From: an uncultured Oligoflexia bacterium
GTDB lineage: Bacteria > Bdellovibrionota > Bacteriovoracia > Bacteriovoracales > Bacteriovoracaceae
DNA length: 64,000 nt
Reading direction: 5' to 3'
NCBI GenBank assembly: GCA_913058265.1
Contig: CAJXPQ010000003.1
Span: 1-64,000 of the forward strand
Shown one piece after another: positions 1-8,800 of the stretch. Below the pieces are notes generated by a model. The model saw only the letters and a program-made list of their open reading frames with translations, searched no databases and was not told the DNA's origin. Made by a program: the position numbers and the translations under genes. Position 1 is the first letter of the stretch. Every line of letters begins with the position of its first letter.

Positions 1-234
1 TCGAACTTTTTTCCTCACGATTCAGCGCGCACACCATCAAATTTGGAGACCCTTTTGTAGTGGGTAATTTTTCTAGACTGAAGCCTATAAGTTAATCACA
101 TAAACCATCTTCTTCAAAAGTATCTTCACCTTAAAGTTAATCGGTTGTTTTTAGTATAGCATAACTCGATTTTAAATACAGATCTTCACTGGCCTTTAAA
201 CTAAAGTCCAAATCTGATGCTATTGCTGTTCAAA

Positions 235-1446
235 TTACCTACATGCGTAGAGCAGCTTTAAACGATAGTTCTCAAACTTTCTAAAACCGTATGCTTGTCT
301 CTGGATAAGCTTCGCTTTTCTATTAAAGCCTTCTGTTTTTCCGTTTGTTACTCTTCGTTTGAAGTAATTTAATATTTCTGTTCTCCAAATCATAAGCGTT
401 CGCCTAAGAGACATGAGTCCATCCATCTTAAGACTTGCTATGAAGTCTGTGAGATTAATAAAGTATCTTCTCGCTCTGTTGTAGCCTCTAATTCGATACA
501 GCTCATGAATCATCTCTTTTACTCGATAAAAAGCTTGAAGCTCTGGGTGACGATCAAAGACATACATCAGTGATCTCTCTTCGCTGAAGTGAAGTCTTTT
601 TCCATTGGTTAAGAGCATTTTACGAAGAGGATTATTTCTCTTCTTTAAGATTTTATTTTTGGGATCATTCATAATCTCTAAACGTTTCATATTCACCACT
701 TGATTCGCAAGTCGAACCAAGTGAAACTTATCTGCAATTATCTTAGCATTTGGAAAAAACTCTTTTGCAAATCTTCTCATGCTCGGTGCAAAGTCGATAA
801 TGACATTCTTAACACCTTCTCGGCCTGGAATTTTAAGTAAGTTTTGATCTCTCATATAGTCACTGGGGTAGCGTCCAAGCACGGCTTCTCTGACTCTGGA
901 TTTATCATAATCAACAAATACGGTCGCAAATTCTTTATGTCCATAGCGCTTGTTTCTAATAAAGGAATGTTCATCAATTCCAATCGTTTTTCCCCAGGGA
1001 TTTTGAAGTTTCTTAACTTCGAGTTTGGCATGTTCATAGTAAGCTGTATAAACCATCCAAGACGAACATTTGCACTTGAGTCTTACTCGCTTTAAATCTT
1101 GAAACTGAGTTGCACACCAAAAGACATGCTTTCTAAAGCGAACAGTTGATCTTCTACCTTTGATAATTCCAGTGACTGGTTCAGTGAACGGTTTCTTACA
1201 CTTTTTACAAAAGAAGCGTCTTTTCATAATTTTAAGAGTGACCTGCTTATCTCGAATAGGAGAATCTTTAATTGTGACAATTCGTTTGTCATAACAGGTG
1301 TCAGATAAAGTTGCGCACTTTGGACAGACTTCTTTTTCTGATTTCTTCTTAAAATGAAAAATTAATTGATTTTTGAACTGTTGGGATTTGTGAGTAAATT
1401 GTAGTTCAGGTAATCCAAATAAATTGTTAAGCTTTTTATCAAACAT
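235..1446 (-). CDS. ISL3-family transposase
   Basis: About 403 residues, near the usual length for ISL3 transposases. The N-terminal part has two Cys pairs (CPKC near residue 40 and CKKC near 80), the zinc-binding region of the family. A DDE-type catalytic core follows: GIDEHSF with the first Asp, VIIDFAP and the IADKFHLVR block, and a final TEGFN Glu motif near the C-terminus. The second ATG is preferred because AAGGAG lies 6 nt before it, whereas the first ATG abuts the Shine-Dalgarno. No frameshift is seen, so the gene may be active. The 234 bases downstream show no gene and no recognisable second terminal repeat. Confidence 0.9.
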   Translation of the reverse strand: MFDKKLNNLFGLPELQFTHKSQQFKNQLIFHFKKKSEKEVCPKCATLSDTCYDKRIVTIKDSPIRDKQVTLKIMKRRFFCKKCKKPFTEPVTGIIKGRRSTVRFRKHVFWCATQFQDLKRVRLKCKCSSWMVYTAYYEHAKLEVKKLQNPWGKTIGIDEHSFIRNKRYGHKEFATVFVDYDKSRVREAVLGRYPSDYMRDQNLLKIPGREGVKNVIIDFAPSMRRFAKEFFPNAKIIADKFHLVRLANQVVNMKRLEIMNDPKNKILKKRNNPLRKMLLTNGKRLHFSEERSLMYVFDRHPELQAFYRVKEMIHELYRIRGYNRARRYFINLTDFIASLKMDGLMSLRRTLMIWRTEILNYFKRRVTNGKTEGFNRKAKLIQRQAYGFRKFENYRLKLLYACR

Positions 1447-1538
1447 GGGCATCTCCTTTTAATAAAATACATTTTGGAGATTATATTTTATCAGAAATGA
1501 TGTCCGTGTTTACCTTATCAAAATAATCCAGAAGCACT

Positions 1539-1565
1539 GCTTCCCACTCTCAACCGACAAGAGCC
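1539..1565 (-). repeat. Putative ISL3 terminal inverted repeat
   Basis: Read on the minus strand this begins GGCTCTTGTCGGTTG, matching the GGCTCTT start typical of ISL3-family ends. It lies about 90 bp upstream of the transposase, as expected for that end of the element. It stops 6 bp before the stop codon of the flavin oxidoreductase gene, so the insertion sits at that gene's 3' end. The partner repeat is not recognised in bases 1-234. A very similar sequence occurs at 33570-33596. Confidence 0.55.
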
Positions 1566-1571
1566 GATAAA

Positions 1572-2720
1572 TTAAACGCGACTTAGAATTGATCTGGCCG
1601 CTTTTAATCCCGAGCTAAGTGCCCCTTGTATACTTGCACTTTCTAAATAGTCTCCACAGTAAATGACTTTATCTTTTCCAGGGTTAAATTTTCCATAATA
1701 TGGATTTTTAGGGAGTGCTTCTTTGATTTTAAAGCTTTTGAGGTGGTGCCATTGATTAACTTCTTCACTTCCGAACATTTCTGCTAGGTGTGTACTAATT
1801 GCTTCTAAGTTAGCCTCTTGTAATACATTTACTGAGTATAAGTGCCAATCCTTAGGGGCATAGCTCGGGTTGACAGCAGTTAAACACGCTATATGATTAA
1901 TGGGCTTATTTGATTCAGCATTCAAATAAAGTGTTTTAGATGCCCACTTGTTTGAAGTTGTTTTGAAGTAGTGCGTTGTCACAGAGTGATATTCAACATT
2001 TTCTGGTTTTCCTGCCCAAACGATATAGTCGAATTCGGTAAGTTCAACTTCATCTAAACTGACACTTTTATTAAGAGTGATGTTTTCTTGCCCAATCTCA
2101 TTCGCTAATTGGAGTGGCAGTTGATTCATTCCTTTTTCTGGAAGCGAAGCATAGGCTTTCGAAAACTTCTTGAAGATATAACGAAAAAAATGGGAAGAGA
2201 CAGAAAGCTCTTTATTTAAGAAGACACCCGAAAAGAAAGGTTTAAAAAAATTATCGATATATCTTTGGCTAAAGCCATATTCTTTTAAAAATTCGAGAGT
2301 AGTCTTTGATTGATTTATATTAATATAAGCTGGAGCTTTACTAAAAATGAGCTTAGTTGTAAGAGCTTTATCTTTAATCGTTGCAGATGTAGAAAACAAT
2401 GTGTTTAGTAAGTTCCTAGGGTCTCGAAGCGGGTCAGAGAGATGATTAAATTTACCACTTTTATATATTCGAGCTCCAGGTGAAAACGCTTTAAGATTTA
2501 AATTTTTATAATCAAAAAAATAAGGGCCTAGCTCATAGGAAGGAAGAAAAGCTTGAAATCCATAGTCTAGCTTATACCCCTGATAGTCCTCAGTTCCTAC
2601 TCTGCCGCCTACATAAGAATTTGATTCAAATACTGTGGGAATAACTCCATGTCTTTTGAGTTCTACTCCACAAGCAAGCCCAGAAAGTCCTGCCCCGATA
2701 ATGACAACTTTTTTTTCCAT
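1572..2720 (-). CDS. FAD-dependent oxidoreductase (amine oxidase / phytoene desaturase-like)
   Basis: 382 residues. The N-terminal dinucleotide-binding motif VVIIGAGLSGLACG (residues 5-18) is followed by an acidic strand end (FES) and the YVGGRVGT motif common to flavin amine oxidases, protoporphyrinogen oxidases and phytoene desaturases. The C-terminal YCGDYLESASIQGAL segment is the second FAD-contact region. The substrate cannot be read from sequence. The gene ends next to the ISL3 terminal repeat, so the insertion may have changed its last codons. It is followed upstream on the same strand by a DoxX-like membrane gene only 12 nt away, suggesting co-transcription. Confidence 0.85.
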   Translation of the reverse strand: MEKKVVIIGAGLSGLACGVELKRHGVIPTVFESNSYVGGRVGTEDYQGYKLDYGFQAFLPSYELGPYFFDYKNLNLKAFSPGARIYKSGKFNHLSDPLRDPRNLLNTLFSTSATIKDKALTTKLIFSKAPAYININQSKTTLEFLKEYGFSQRYIDNFFKPFFSGVFLNKELSVSSHFFRYIFKKFSKAYASLPEKGMNQLPLQLANEIGQENITLNKSVSLDEVELTEFDYIVWAGKPENVEYHSVTTHYFKTTSNKWASKTLYLNAESNKPINHIACLTAVNPSYAPKDWHLYSVNVLQEANLEAISTHLAEMFGSEEVNQWHHLKSFKIKEALPKNPYYGKFNPGKDKVIYCGDYLESASIQGALSSGLKAARSILSRV

Positions 2721-2732
2721 ATCTAACTCTGA

Positions 2733-3068
2733 TCAGGCATGGAAAAAGAAAATGACGGAGAAGATCATAAGTATAAAGGACGGAACAAATTCAATAAGAG
2801 GATTTTTGACTTTAAAGTGGGTCGCAAAAGCAGACAGCATTAAGATGGCCAATAATGCACTTCCTATTTGAACATTAAGACTAGACTCAGTATTTATTAG
2901 GAGCACTGCAGTTATTTTTAAGATTCCGACTAAGTCACGAAGCTTAGGTGAATAATTATACTTTTCAAATTCTTTGACGATATTTTCATAGCGGATAAAC
3001 CAAACAAAAAAAACAGCGGCTAAGGTGAGTAGTTTTAGAGCGGGTATAAAAGCAGCAAAGAAGTCCAT
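2733..3068 (-). CDS. DoxX-like membrane protein
   Basis: 111 residues with about four hydrophobic helices and the DoxX-like pattern of a short integral membrane protein (conserved polar FEKYNYSP..LRDLVGILK loop after helix 1). It resembles the divergently transcribed neighbour at 3096 in size and topology, including the EFE+Y / LRDLVG versus EFERYGL / FRTLTG loop, so the two look like distant paralogues. It probably shares a transcript with the downstream oxidoreductase. Function unknown. Confidence 0.6.
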   Translation of the reverse strand: MDFFAAFIPALKLLTLAAVFFVWFIRYENIVKEFEKYNYSPKLRDLVGILKITAVLLINTESSLNVQIGSALLAILMLSAFATHFKVKNPLIEFVPSFILMIFSVIFFFHA

Positions 3069-3095
3069 TTTACGTCCTTGTTTAAATCAGTTAGT

Positions 3096-3440
3096 ATGGT
3101 TCTAATGATATTATTATTGACCATTTTAAACACTTTGGCATTTATTATTTATGGAGTTTTATGTTTAACAACTGACTCGATGATGAATGAATTTGAACGG
3201 TATGGATTACTTAAGTTCAGGACTTTAACTGGGTACCTAGAAGTTCTTGGTGGCCTTGGATGTATTGTCGGTTATTACTTTAATAACTATCTCAACCTTG
3301 CTGCTTGCTTAGGACTTGCGCTCTTGATGACTGCTGGAGTCATTATTCGAGTGCGAGTAGGGGATCCCTTCATACAGACTATTCCGGCCATTGCTCTGGG
3401 TGTTATTAATTACTATTTGTTTTATAAGAAAGTTACATAG
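3096..3440 (+). CDS. DoxX-like membrane protein
   Basis: 114 residues from ATG 3096; a TTG at 3078 would add six residues. Neither start has a good Shine-Dalgarno. There are four hydrophobic helices with a polar loop EFERYGLLKFRTLTGYLEVLGG after the first, as in DoxX-like proteins. It is transcribed away from the similar gene at 2733-3068, with fewer than 30 bp between the starts, so the two promoters must overlap each other's 5' ends. Function unknown. Confidence 0.6.
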   Translation: MVLMILLLTILNTLAFIIYGVLCLTTDSMMNEFERYGLLKFRTLTGYLEVLGGLGCIVGYYFNNYLNLAACLGLALLMTAGVIIRVRVGDPFIQTIPAIALGVINYYLFYKKVT

Positions 3441-3561
3441 GATATTTGGTCCAAGAATTTAACTGAATTTTCCATACTCAAGCGAGAAAGAACAGAATGA
3501 ATGGTTTTTGTATCCTTTTGAGTACATCTTAGCTCGCTTGATCTTTTAATAAGTTATGTGT

Positions 3562-4295
3562 CAATTGAGCAATTTCTTGTTACTAGTCACACCTTTCGCA
3601 TTTACGATTATATTCATAGTAGCTTACTGCACTGTTTTATTGTTACCCAATATCACTGGATTTTCTTCGTTTGGTGTCAAGTTGAGGAGGGTCCCTTTTT
3701 TTTCGTAGAATATGGAAAGAAGGTCTACCGTTGATTGAATACTATTATTCAAGCTAAATGAGAAAAGAGTAAGATCGTCTTGACGAGCGAAAACTCCCAT
3801 ACTTTGTACCACCTTTACAATTCGCTCAAACGCAGAATGTAATTGTGAATATGTCTTTCGAGATCATGATTTGACTGACCACTCTTTTTTAGGGATCGAA
3901 AGACTTTATCTATAGACTTTATCTATGTTTCTATTAGCTATTGTCAGTGGATTGATGATTTCATGAGCAAGGCGTGTTTTTAATCTTTTTAAATAAATAG
4001 TTTGAGGAACTTCAGACTTTCTAACGCCAACAAAGAACATACTATGACCATTCTCCCATTCAAGCTCTGTTCTAAGCATATCATAAACATCATTACTCTC
4101 TAAAATTATAAGATTATCTTGATAAAACTTATGAAGCTTAAGTGGGTGAGTGCCCGTTTGTTGATCTTCAACTGTATAATCAGCGAGATAAAGTCTAACC
4201 TCGTCATGTATAAGCATTGAGATATTAGCTATGGAACCGGTACTTATATTAAGTGCGATAAATACAGTGAGTGATGTATTCTTCATATAGTACAC
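3562..4295 (-). pseudogene. Broken sensor histidine kinase
   Basis: Pieces of one kinase survive in different frames. The first open part (3906-4295) ends with a HisKA H-box, LAHEIINPLTIA. It then runs into a perfect 13-bp tandem duplication (3901-3926) that shifts the frame. A second open stretch (about 3624-3812) contains VVQSMGVFARQDD and LTPNEENPVILGNN, the linker into the ATP-binding domain. A stop follows, and then a remnant N-box, NIIVNAK. The G boxes are missing. At least two frameshifts and one stop make function unlikely. A receiver fragment lies at 5575-5718 on the same strand, so a hybrid or paired two-component system may once have existed here. Confidence 0.75.
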
Positions 4296-4367
4296 TGAAA
4301 ATTATTCATAACGAATACAGCAATCAACTGTTATTTAATAAAGAGGTAATTACTTAGCTATTTTCAT

Positions 4368-4484
4368 TTAATTTTGATCATCAGAGTCATATTGCTCGAA
4401 TTTAATTCGAAAGTATAAATAAGCTCCAGAGAAGAATATACTTGTTATAATAGCACCGATAATGAAGATAGTTTGATCAGACAT
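4368..4484 (-). CDS. 38-residue single-helix membrane protein
   Basis: Starts at ATG 4484 with GGAGGAAATAAG immediately upstream, a strong ribosome site that favours this short frame over the longer one opening at 4568. The product is one hydrophobic helix (IFIIGAIITSIFFSGAYLYF) with an acidic tail ending DSDDQN. The start overlaps the end of the upstream gene by 8 nt, so translation is probably coupled. It is not recognised; size and coupling suggest an accessory subunit or partner of the upstream membrane protein. Confidence 0.55.
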   Translation of the reverse strand: MSDQTIFIIGAIITSIFFSGAYLYFRIKFEQYDSDDQN

Positions 4485-4668
4485 TCTTATTTCCTCCAAT
4501 GAGCAGTGTTCCCGCTGATAGAATTGAAGGCACCCAAATACCCACAAAAATACCGTTTTGCTTATCACCAGAGAAATAAAGGTAAATAGAGAATAGAAAT
4601 GAAAGAAAAGCGGCTAAAAAAATTAATGCTTTAACTCTTTTTAATTGAGAACTAACTGAGCTCATCAT
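4477..4668 (-). CDS. Small two-helix membrane protein
   Basis: 63 residues with a basic N-terminus (SQLKRVK) and two hydrophobic segments separated by SGDKQNG. It is preceded by AAGGAG-type sequence and overlaps the next small membrane gene. Unrecognised. The 266 bases between this gene and the deformylase hold a possible TATAAT (4858-4863) but no further gene. Confidence 0.5.
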   Translation of the reverse strand: MMSSVSSQLKRVKALIFLAAFLSFLFSIYLYFSGDKQNGIFVGIWVPSILSAGTLLIGGNKNV

Positions 4669-4952
4669 GACTCCTTATTTTTTTTATTAATTTTAGCATG
4701 GTGCTTGAAGTATCACCAATAGAAAAGGAGGTCGCTCAGAGCTGAGATAGTAATTGTCTAGTATTAGATATAAGTAAAGTTATATTAGTGATAATGTTAA
4801 TGCGTAATGTTACCTCTTTTTCTTTTACTTTGAACCCTATCTTTTAATATTTAGAGGTATAATATGTAATATAGCGAAGGAATTAATTTGGTGTTTAAGA
4901 CTCTTAAAAAATCAAAGAGCATATCATATAGAGAGTGACAGCTTTATTGTTA

Positions 4953-5561
4953 ATGATTTATAATTTTCTTACTGGAGACTTGATCATCAAATCATTAATA
5001 GTATTATTAGCACTATTCAACTTTAACTTATCTGCTCATAAATTACATATGTATCCTGATGCTCCCTTGAAAATTATTACTATAGGTCATCCAACTTTAA
5101 CTATGATTGCTGGTGAAATACCTTATGAAGAGATTTCTTCTGAGGAAACTCAAGAGCTTATTGATAAAATGATTGTCACTATGAAAAAGGCTGGCGGTGT
5201 TGGTCTGGCCGCACCTCAAGTCAATGTATCTAAGCGTTTGTTTGTTATGAAGCCTAGTTGGTTTAAGAAAGCAGAAGCTATTATCAATCCAGTTGTTGAA
5301 TATATTGATGGCGCAGGAACTAAGAGCTCAACTGAGGGATGTTTATCAATACCAGGTAAGCAATTCAAAGTTGAACGATATAAAGAATTGAATCTATCTT
5401 ACTATACAAGAGAAGGTGAATTTATGAGTGAACATGCAACAGGCTTTCGCGCAATTGTAGCTCAACACGAATACGATCATTTGAACGGTATTCTTATCGC
5501 CAACTTTTTCTTTCCTAACTTTGTACCTATGCCAATATCAAAAGATGTTCCCTTGATGTAG
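4953..5561 (+). CDS. def: Peptide deformylase with N-terminal hydrophobic segment
   Basis: All three deformylase motifs are present: GVGLAAPQV, EGCLS (metal-ligand Cys) and QHEYDHLNG (HExxD/H metal ligands and catalytic Glu). The enzyme would remove formyl groups from N-terminal methionine. Unusually, about 30 residues precede the domain and form a hydrophobic stretch (LIIKSLIVLLALFNFNLSA) resembling a signal peptide or membrane anchor. The start is uncertain: ATG 4953 and GTG 4935 both lack a good Shine-Dalgarno, and neither removes the hydrophobic part. It stands alone between decayed two-component fragments, so it may be a second, non-housekeeping copy. Confidence 0.85.
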   Translation: MIYNFLTGDLIIKSLIVLLALFNFNLSAHKLHMYPDAPLKIITIGHPTLTMIAGEIPYEEISSEETQELIDKMIVTMKKAGGVGLAAPQVNVSKRLFVMKPSWFKKAEAIINPVVEYIDGAGTKSSTEGCLSIPGKQFKVERYKELNLSYYTREGEFMSEHATGFRAIVAQHEYDHLNGILIANFFFPNFVPMPISKDVPLM

Positions 5562-5574
5562 AACCTTCAGTGAA

Positions 5575-5718
5575 CTAATGATTTTTAGCTATTGCTAATT
5601 TAAAATCCTTTAATGAGACAGGATTCTTTATCACATGATTCATACCACCTTCAGTACACTCTTTGATATCTTCATCGTAAACATTTACAGTAAGCCCAAT
5701 GATAGGCCTTATCCTCAT
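5575..5718 (-). pseudogene. Response-regulator receiver domain fragment
   Basis: 47 codons read RPIIGLTVNVYDEDIKEC, then GGMNHVIKNPVSLKDF. This matches the last third of a CheY-like receiver: the PIIALTAN strand, the KCxEAGMN turn and the KP motif with the conserved Lys (here KNPVS, so the Lys-Pro pair is itself altered). The phosphoacceptor Asp half is absent. It lies on the same strand as the broken kinase at 3562-4295. Confidence 0.7.
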
Positions 5719-5862
5719 ACGGGGTCATTCTGGTAGGTATTAATTTAAGTTGTCCCTACCAAGAAGCACCTTACGTCGCGTTAAGAACATCAAATTATAT
5801 AATCATTAATGGCATTTAAATTGCAAAATTTCTTGTTAACGATACTTCATTAGGAGACACAT

Positions 5863-6024
5863 ATGAAAGTTTATCTATTAAACACAACTTTATTATTCGT
5901 AACGTTAACATTTTCAAGCTTTTCAAACGCAAAGGATTGTAGAAATAACCCTTATTCAAGTGCATGTTCTGGGTCTCCGGCCAATTGTAGAGTGAGTCCT
6001 CATTCTTCTGCTTGTTGTGAATAG
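5863..6024 (+). CDS. 53-residue cysteine-rich secreted peptide
   Basis: An AGGAG sits 7 nt before ATG 5863. Residues 1-23 form a classic signal peptide ending SNA. The predicted mature peptide has about 30 residues with six cysteines and an internal near-repeat, CRNNPYSSAC then CRVSPHSSAC, ending ACCE. This points to a small exported, disulfide-bonded peptide; no family is recognised. A minus-strand frame overlapping it (5816-6049) has no such features. The ribosome site and signal sequence support real translation. Confidence 0.65.
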   Translation: MKVYLLNTTLLFVTLTFSSFSNAKDCRNNPYSSACSGSPANCRVSPHSSACCE

Positions 6025-6111
6025 AGAGAACTAATATATCAGGACCCACTGTTATTGGTGGATTCTAAACTATCGCTTTTAAATGAGATGATAATTTCAT
6101 AGAATGATCTT

Positions 6112-7134
6112 ATGAAAATATTATTTATTTTTATTTTTATTTTGTGCCATGGCGCCATTGCCTCAGAGATTGATAGTTTTAATATTGATATCAAGACTCT
6201 TAAAGATGCATCACCTTTATTGAACTCAGAGGTTAATCATTCCATTCAACTGGCAATAAAAGAGTCCATGGAGGCTTATTCAGATACTTGTAATAAAAAA
6301 TCACTTGTTAACATTTTGAAGAAAAAACTTGCAAGAGAAGGTATTAGTCATCATGAGCATTTCGCCATGGAGTCAGATCTAATTGATAAGGTCGATAGGA
6401 GAAAGTCCAAAAGTATTTATAGAAATTTTTCATTTAAAGAAATGTCATTAGTTTATATTTATCCTCGTGCCATGGGGAAGACAATAAATTTAGATGGACA
6501 CCTTGTTGGAACAGATAAAATTGGGCACTTTTTTGCTGAAGGTTTTTTATATTATAATAATTATTTCAAAAAGGGACGTGAGCTCAAAGAGGCTTTAATT
6601 TTTGCAGCTGATGTGCACGAAGGTTTTTTGGCGGCTCGATTCACAGGTGTTATTTCTTATGGAGATTTAGTTGCAAATTTCAATGGTTATAGATTTTGGT
6701 CTCAAATTTTTAAAGATAATTCAGATCTCTTAAATGAAACTGATACAGCGTATATTTATTGTAAAGAAAATAAGTGGATTCAAAATCGTCAATTTAGATG
6801 GGATAGCTTTGTCGACTCTGGTTGGGATGAGAGTCGTAATTGTAGTAAGCTTTTTTCACAAACAGAAGTAGATAAAGTAAAAAAACATCTAAATAAGGTT
6901 GAACTAGCTAAGTGCCATAGTCCGGCTACAGTGGAATCCTTACAATCTCGTTATGGTGAATACTATAAATACTTAATTAATGATGAGGGGATTTCATTAT
7001 ATGGGCCGAATGATGTTCATATGCCAAAAACATTTTGGCAACGTGTAAACCAATCTTTGAGTTGGGGAGCGAATACAGCCGAATGGCCTGGGATTAAGTA
7101 TATTCTATCAACAATTTTCTTCAATCGAAGCTAG
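6112..7134 (+). CDS. Secreted protein with GTDKIGHF motif, function unknown
   Basis: 340 residues with a signal peptide (hydrophobic IFIFILCHGAIA, cleavage near ASE). The middle carries GTDKIGHFFAEGFLYY, reminiscent of the DKxxHF motif of small envelope proteins such as the YfiM/DUF2279 type, followed by DVHEGFLAARFTGVISYGD. No catalytic set is certain. The downstream secreted gene at 7249 is on the same strand but separated by about 110 nt, so a separate promoter is likely. Function not assigned. Confidence 0.6.
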   Translation: MKILFIFIFILCHGAIASEIDSFNIDIKTLKDASPLLNSEVNHSIQLAIKESMEAYSDTCNKKSLVNILKKKLAREGISHHEHFAMESDLIDKVDRRKSKSIYRNFSFKEMSLVYIYPRAMGKTINLDGHLVGTDKIGHFFAEGFLYYNNYFKKGRELKEALIFAADVHEGFLAARFTGVISYGDLVANFNGYRFWSQIFKDNSDLLNETDTAYIYCKENKWIQNRQFRWDSFVDSGWDESRNCSKLFSQTEVDKVKKHLNKVELAKCHSPATVESLQSRYGEYYKYLINDEGISLYGPNDVHMPKTFWQRVNQSLSWGANTAEWPGIKYILSTIFFNRS

Positions 7135-7226
7135 TTTTTGTGCGGTGCGCGTCTTTATGACTTTTACTATTCTATTGTCGTCATAAATGAATTTTCATAT
7201 GCTAAGTATATATAATTACTTCTATT

Positions 7227-7250
7227 AAAGGTTCATATAAAGGTTCATAT
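7227..7250 (+). repeat. Tandem 12-bp duplication of a ribosome-binding site
   Basis: The 12-mer AAAGGTTCATAT occurs twice in direct succession immediately before the ATG at 7249, whose first two bases are the last two of copy 2. Each copy carries an AAAGG Shine-Dalgarno-like core. Only the second is correctly spaced for the annotated start. Confidence 0.7.
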
Positions 7251-8727
7251 GAAATATGTTTTATTTGCAGTTCTACTCCTTTCTTCTTTGAGTACATTTG
7301 CATATGAGAGAGATTACTTTTCCACGGCAAAAGGTGAACATATTGTTTACTCTTATGAAGAGGAAGATCGTTGGTTTTTAAAAGAACTTCTTATTCGTCC
7401 AGGTAAGCTTCAGGAGGAAGTAAACTCATTTGTCTTTGATTCGAAAGCGGCCATGAAGCAATTTAAAATAAAGAACTACAACCATCAAAGTTCCGCTAAA
7501 CATAAATCTATTCGTTTTTTTAGAAATACAGAGGTCGCAACGAAATCCCTTTGGAAAGTAACAAAGAAGTGGGATTTAAACTGGGAAGAAAAATTTATTA
7601 AATGGTTAGAGAAGGATTTTAATAAGGATTTTTTTGTTAAACATCAAATTGTAACTGATTGTGCTGATGCTGCTTTTGCCCTTCGTTGGATTTTCGCTAG
7701 AATTCACGGTCTTCCGGCGGCCAATACAATGGCCGGGTCACATCTTTTATTTACTCAGGACTCCATGAAACAGGAGTGGACATTAATACCAACTGCTGAA
7801 AATTGGTATGAAGATAAATTATTCTTAACAGGTTTAGAGTATATTCTTAGGCATGCATTTACAGGAACTCTTGGAATTGATGGTTATCCTATAGAGATGA
7901 GCCCAGACGCTTTTAGGGTTGGAACTATTCATCTTGATGGCGTACATACCATGATCATCTCAAAAATTGATTTCTCTGGTAAAGGAGCTCCTATTTGGAA
8001 GTTAAGTAGTACTGTTCCTGCAGAGATTAGAGTTCTTTATGAAGAAATCATGCTTGACCAATCGGCAACAGATCAAGCCTCTGGTGCAATTATATCAAGT
8101 GATGAAGAACAATATCTCTATCAAACTGATGAGCATACAGGAGCGACAACGCTTTTCTATACTGATGGTGAGAAATTACAGTCAATTCAGCTGGGTGTAG
8201 GCGTTGATCTCTATGAGACTATTAGGAAGAAAAACGAAGCTCTTTTTATTGTTTATACAATTAATAATTCTCAGACAAATGACTACGATAAAAAAGTAAA
8301 GAAGATAAACCTTCTTGATCAAACCTCTTGTTTACTTGATTTAGGTGAATCAGATGAACTGTACTTTAGTGTTGAGTCAAGCCTTGTCGCTAGGACGTCA
8401 TATGATGACCCTACTGAATCAATTCTCTATACATTTGATGACAACTGTAATGTAAGTATCGTTGAATCTTTTAGTTCAGAGCTTTATGGTTTTAGTGAAT
8501 TAGGGAGTACAAAGTTTTTGGATTTTGATGATGCTCTAAGATATATGTTCCAAGATACCATTTATGACCTTGGAGATTATAGCTTTATCATGAAATATAC
8601 TGACTTTGCATATATTTATGACAACTCAAGCCAAGCTCTTTCATTTAGTCATATCGATTTCAAAACAGGTACGAAAAGTCCTGCTAAGATGAGTGATATT
8701 GTTTATGAGTGTGGAAAGGGTGAGTGA
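7249..8727 (+). CDS. Large secreted protein, function unknown
   Basis: 492 residues. A signal peptide (hydrophobic VLFAVLLLSSLSTFA) is followed by YERDYFS. Residues of about 140-185 contain TDCADAAFALRWIFARIHGLPA, then GSHLLFTQ. This Cys-Asp-helix followed by a later His is loosely similar to papain or transglutaminase folds. That resemblance is weak. The C-terminal half looks like an extended beta-rich region. The start is supported by AAAGG within the 12-bp duplication. Probably exported; no substrate or partner evident. Confidence 0.6.
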   Translation: MKYVLFAVLLLSSLSTFAYERDYFSTAKGEHIVYSYEEEDRWFLKELLIRPGKLQEEVNSFVFDSKAAMKQFKIKNYNHQSSAKHKSIRFFRNTEVATKSLWKVTKKWDLNWEEKFIKWLEKDFNKDFFVKHQIVTDCADAAFALRWIFARIHGLPAANTMAGSHLLFTQDSMKQEWTLIPTAENWYEDKLFLTGLEYILRHAFTGTLGIDGYPIEMSPDAFRVGTIHLDGVHTMIISKIDFSGKGAPIWKLSSTVPAEIRVLYEEIMLDQSATDQASGAIISSDEEQYLYQTDEHTGATTLFYTDGEKLQSIQLGVGVDLYETIRKKNEALFIVYTINNSQTNDYDKKVKKINLLDQTSCLLDLGESDELYFSVESSLVARTSYDDPTESILYTFDDNCNVSIVESFSSELYGFSELGSTKFLDFDDALRYMFQDTIYDLGDYSFIMKYTDFAYIYDNSSQALSFSHIDFKTGTKSPAKMSDIVYECGKGE

Positions 8728-8800
8728 CTCTTATGCTATTTATAGTATAGGGAAGATGTCTCGTGTTCTTGTAAGTACAAAATAACTTTTAGGTGGTCTA

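Noticed and set aside
1-234. Second terminal repeat of the ISL3 element
   Set aside because: No GGCTCTT-like sequence was found; the end is either lost or beyond the left edge.
5816-6049. Minus-strand 77-residue ORF
   Set aside because: It lacks a ribosome site and overlaps the plus-strand Cys-rich peptide, which has signal peptide and Shine-Dalgarno support.
7152-7190. TTTATGAC/GTCATAAA stem as a terminator after 7134
   Set aside because: The loop is long and no T-run follows the stem, so it is not called.
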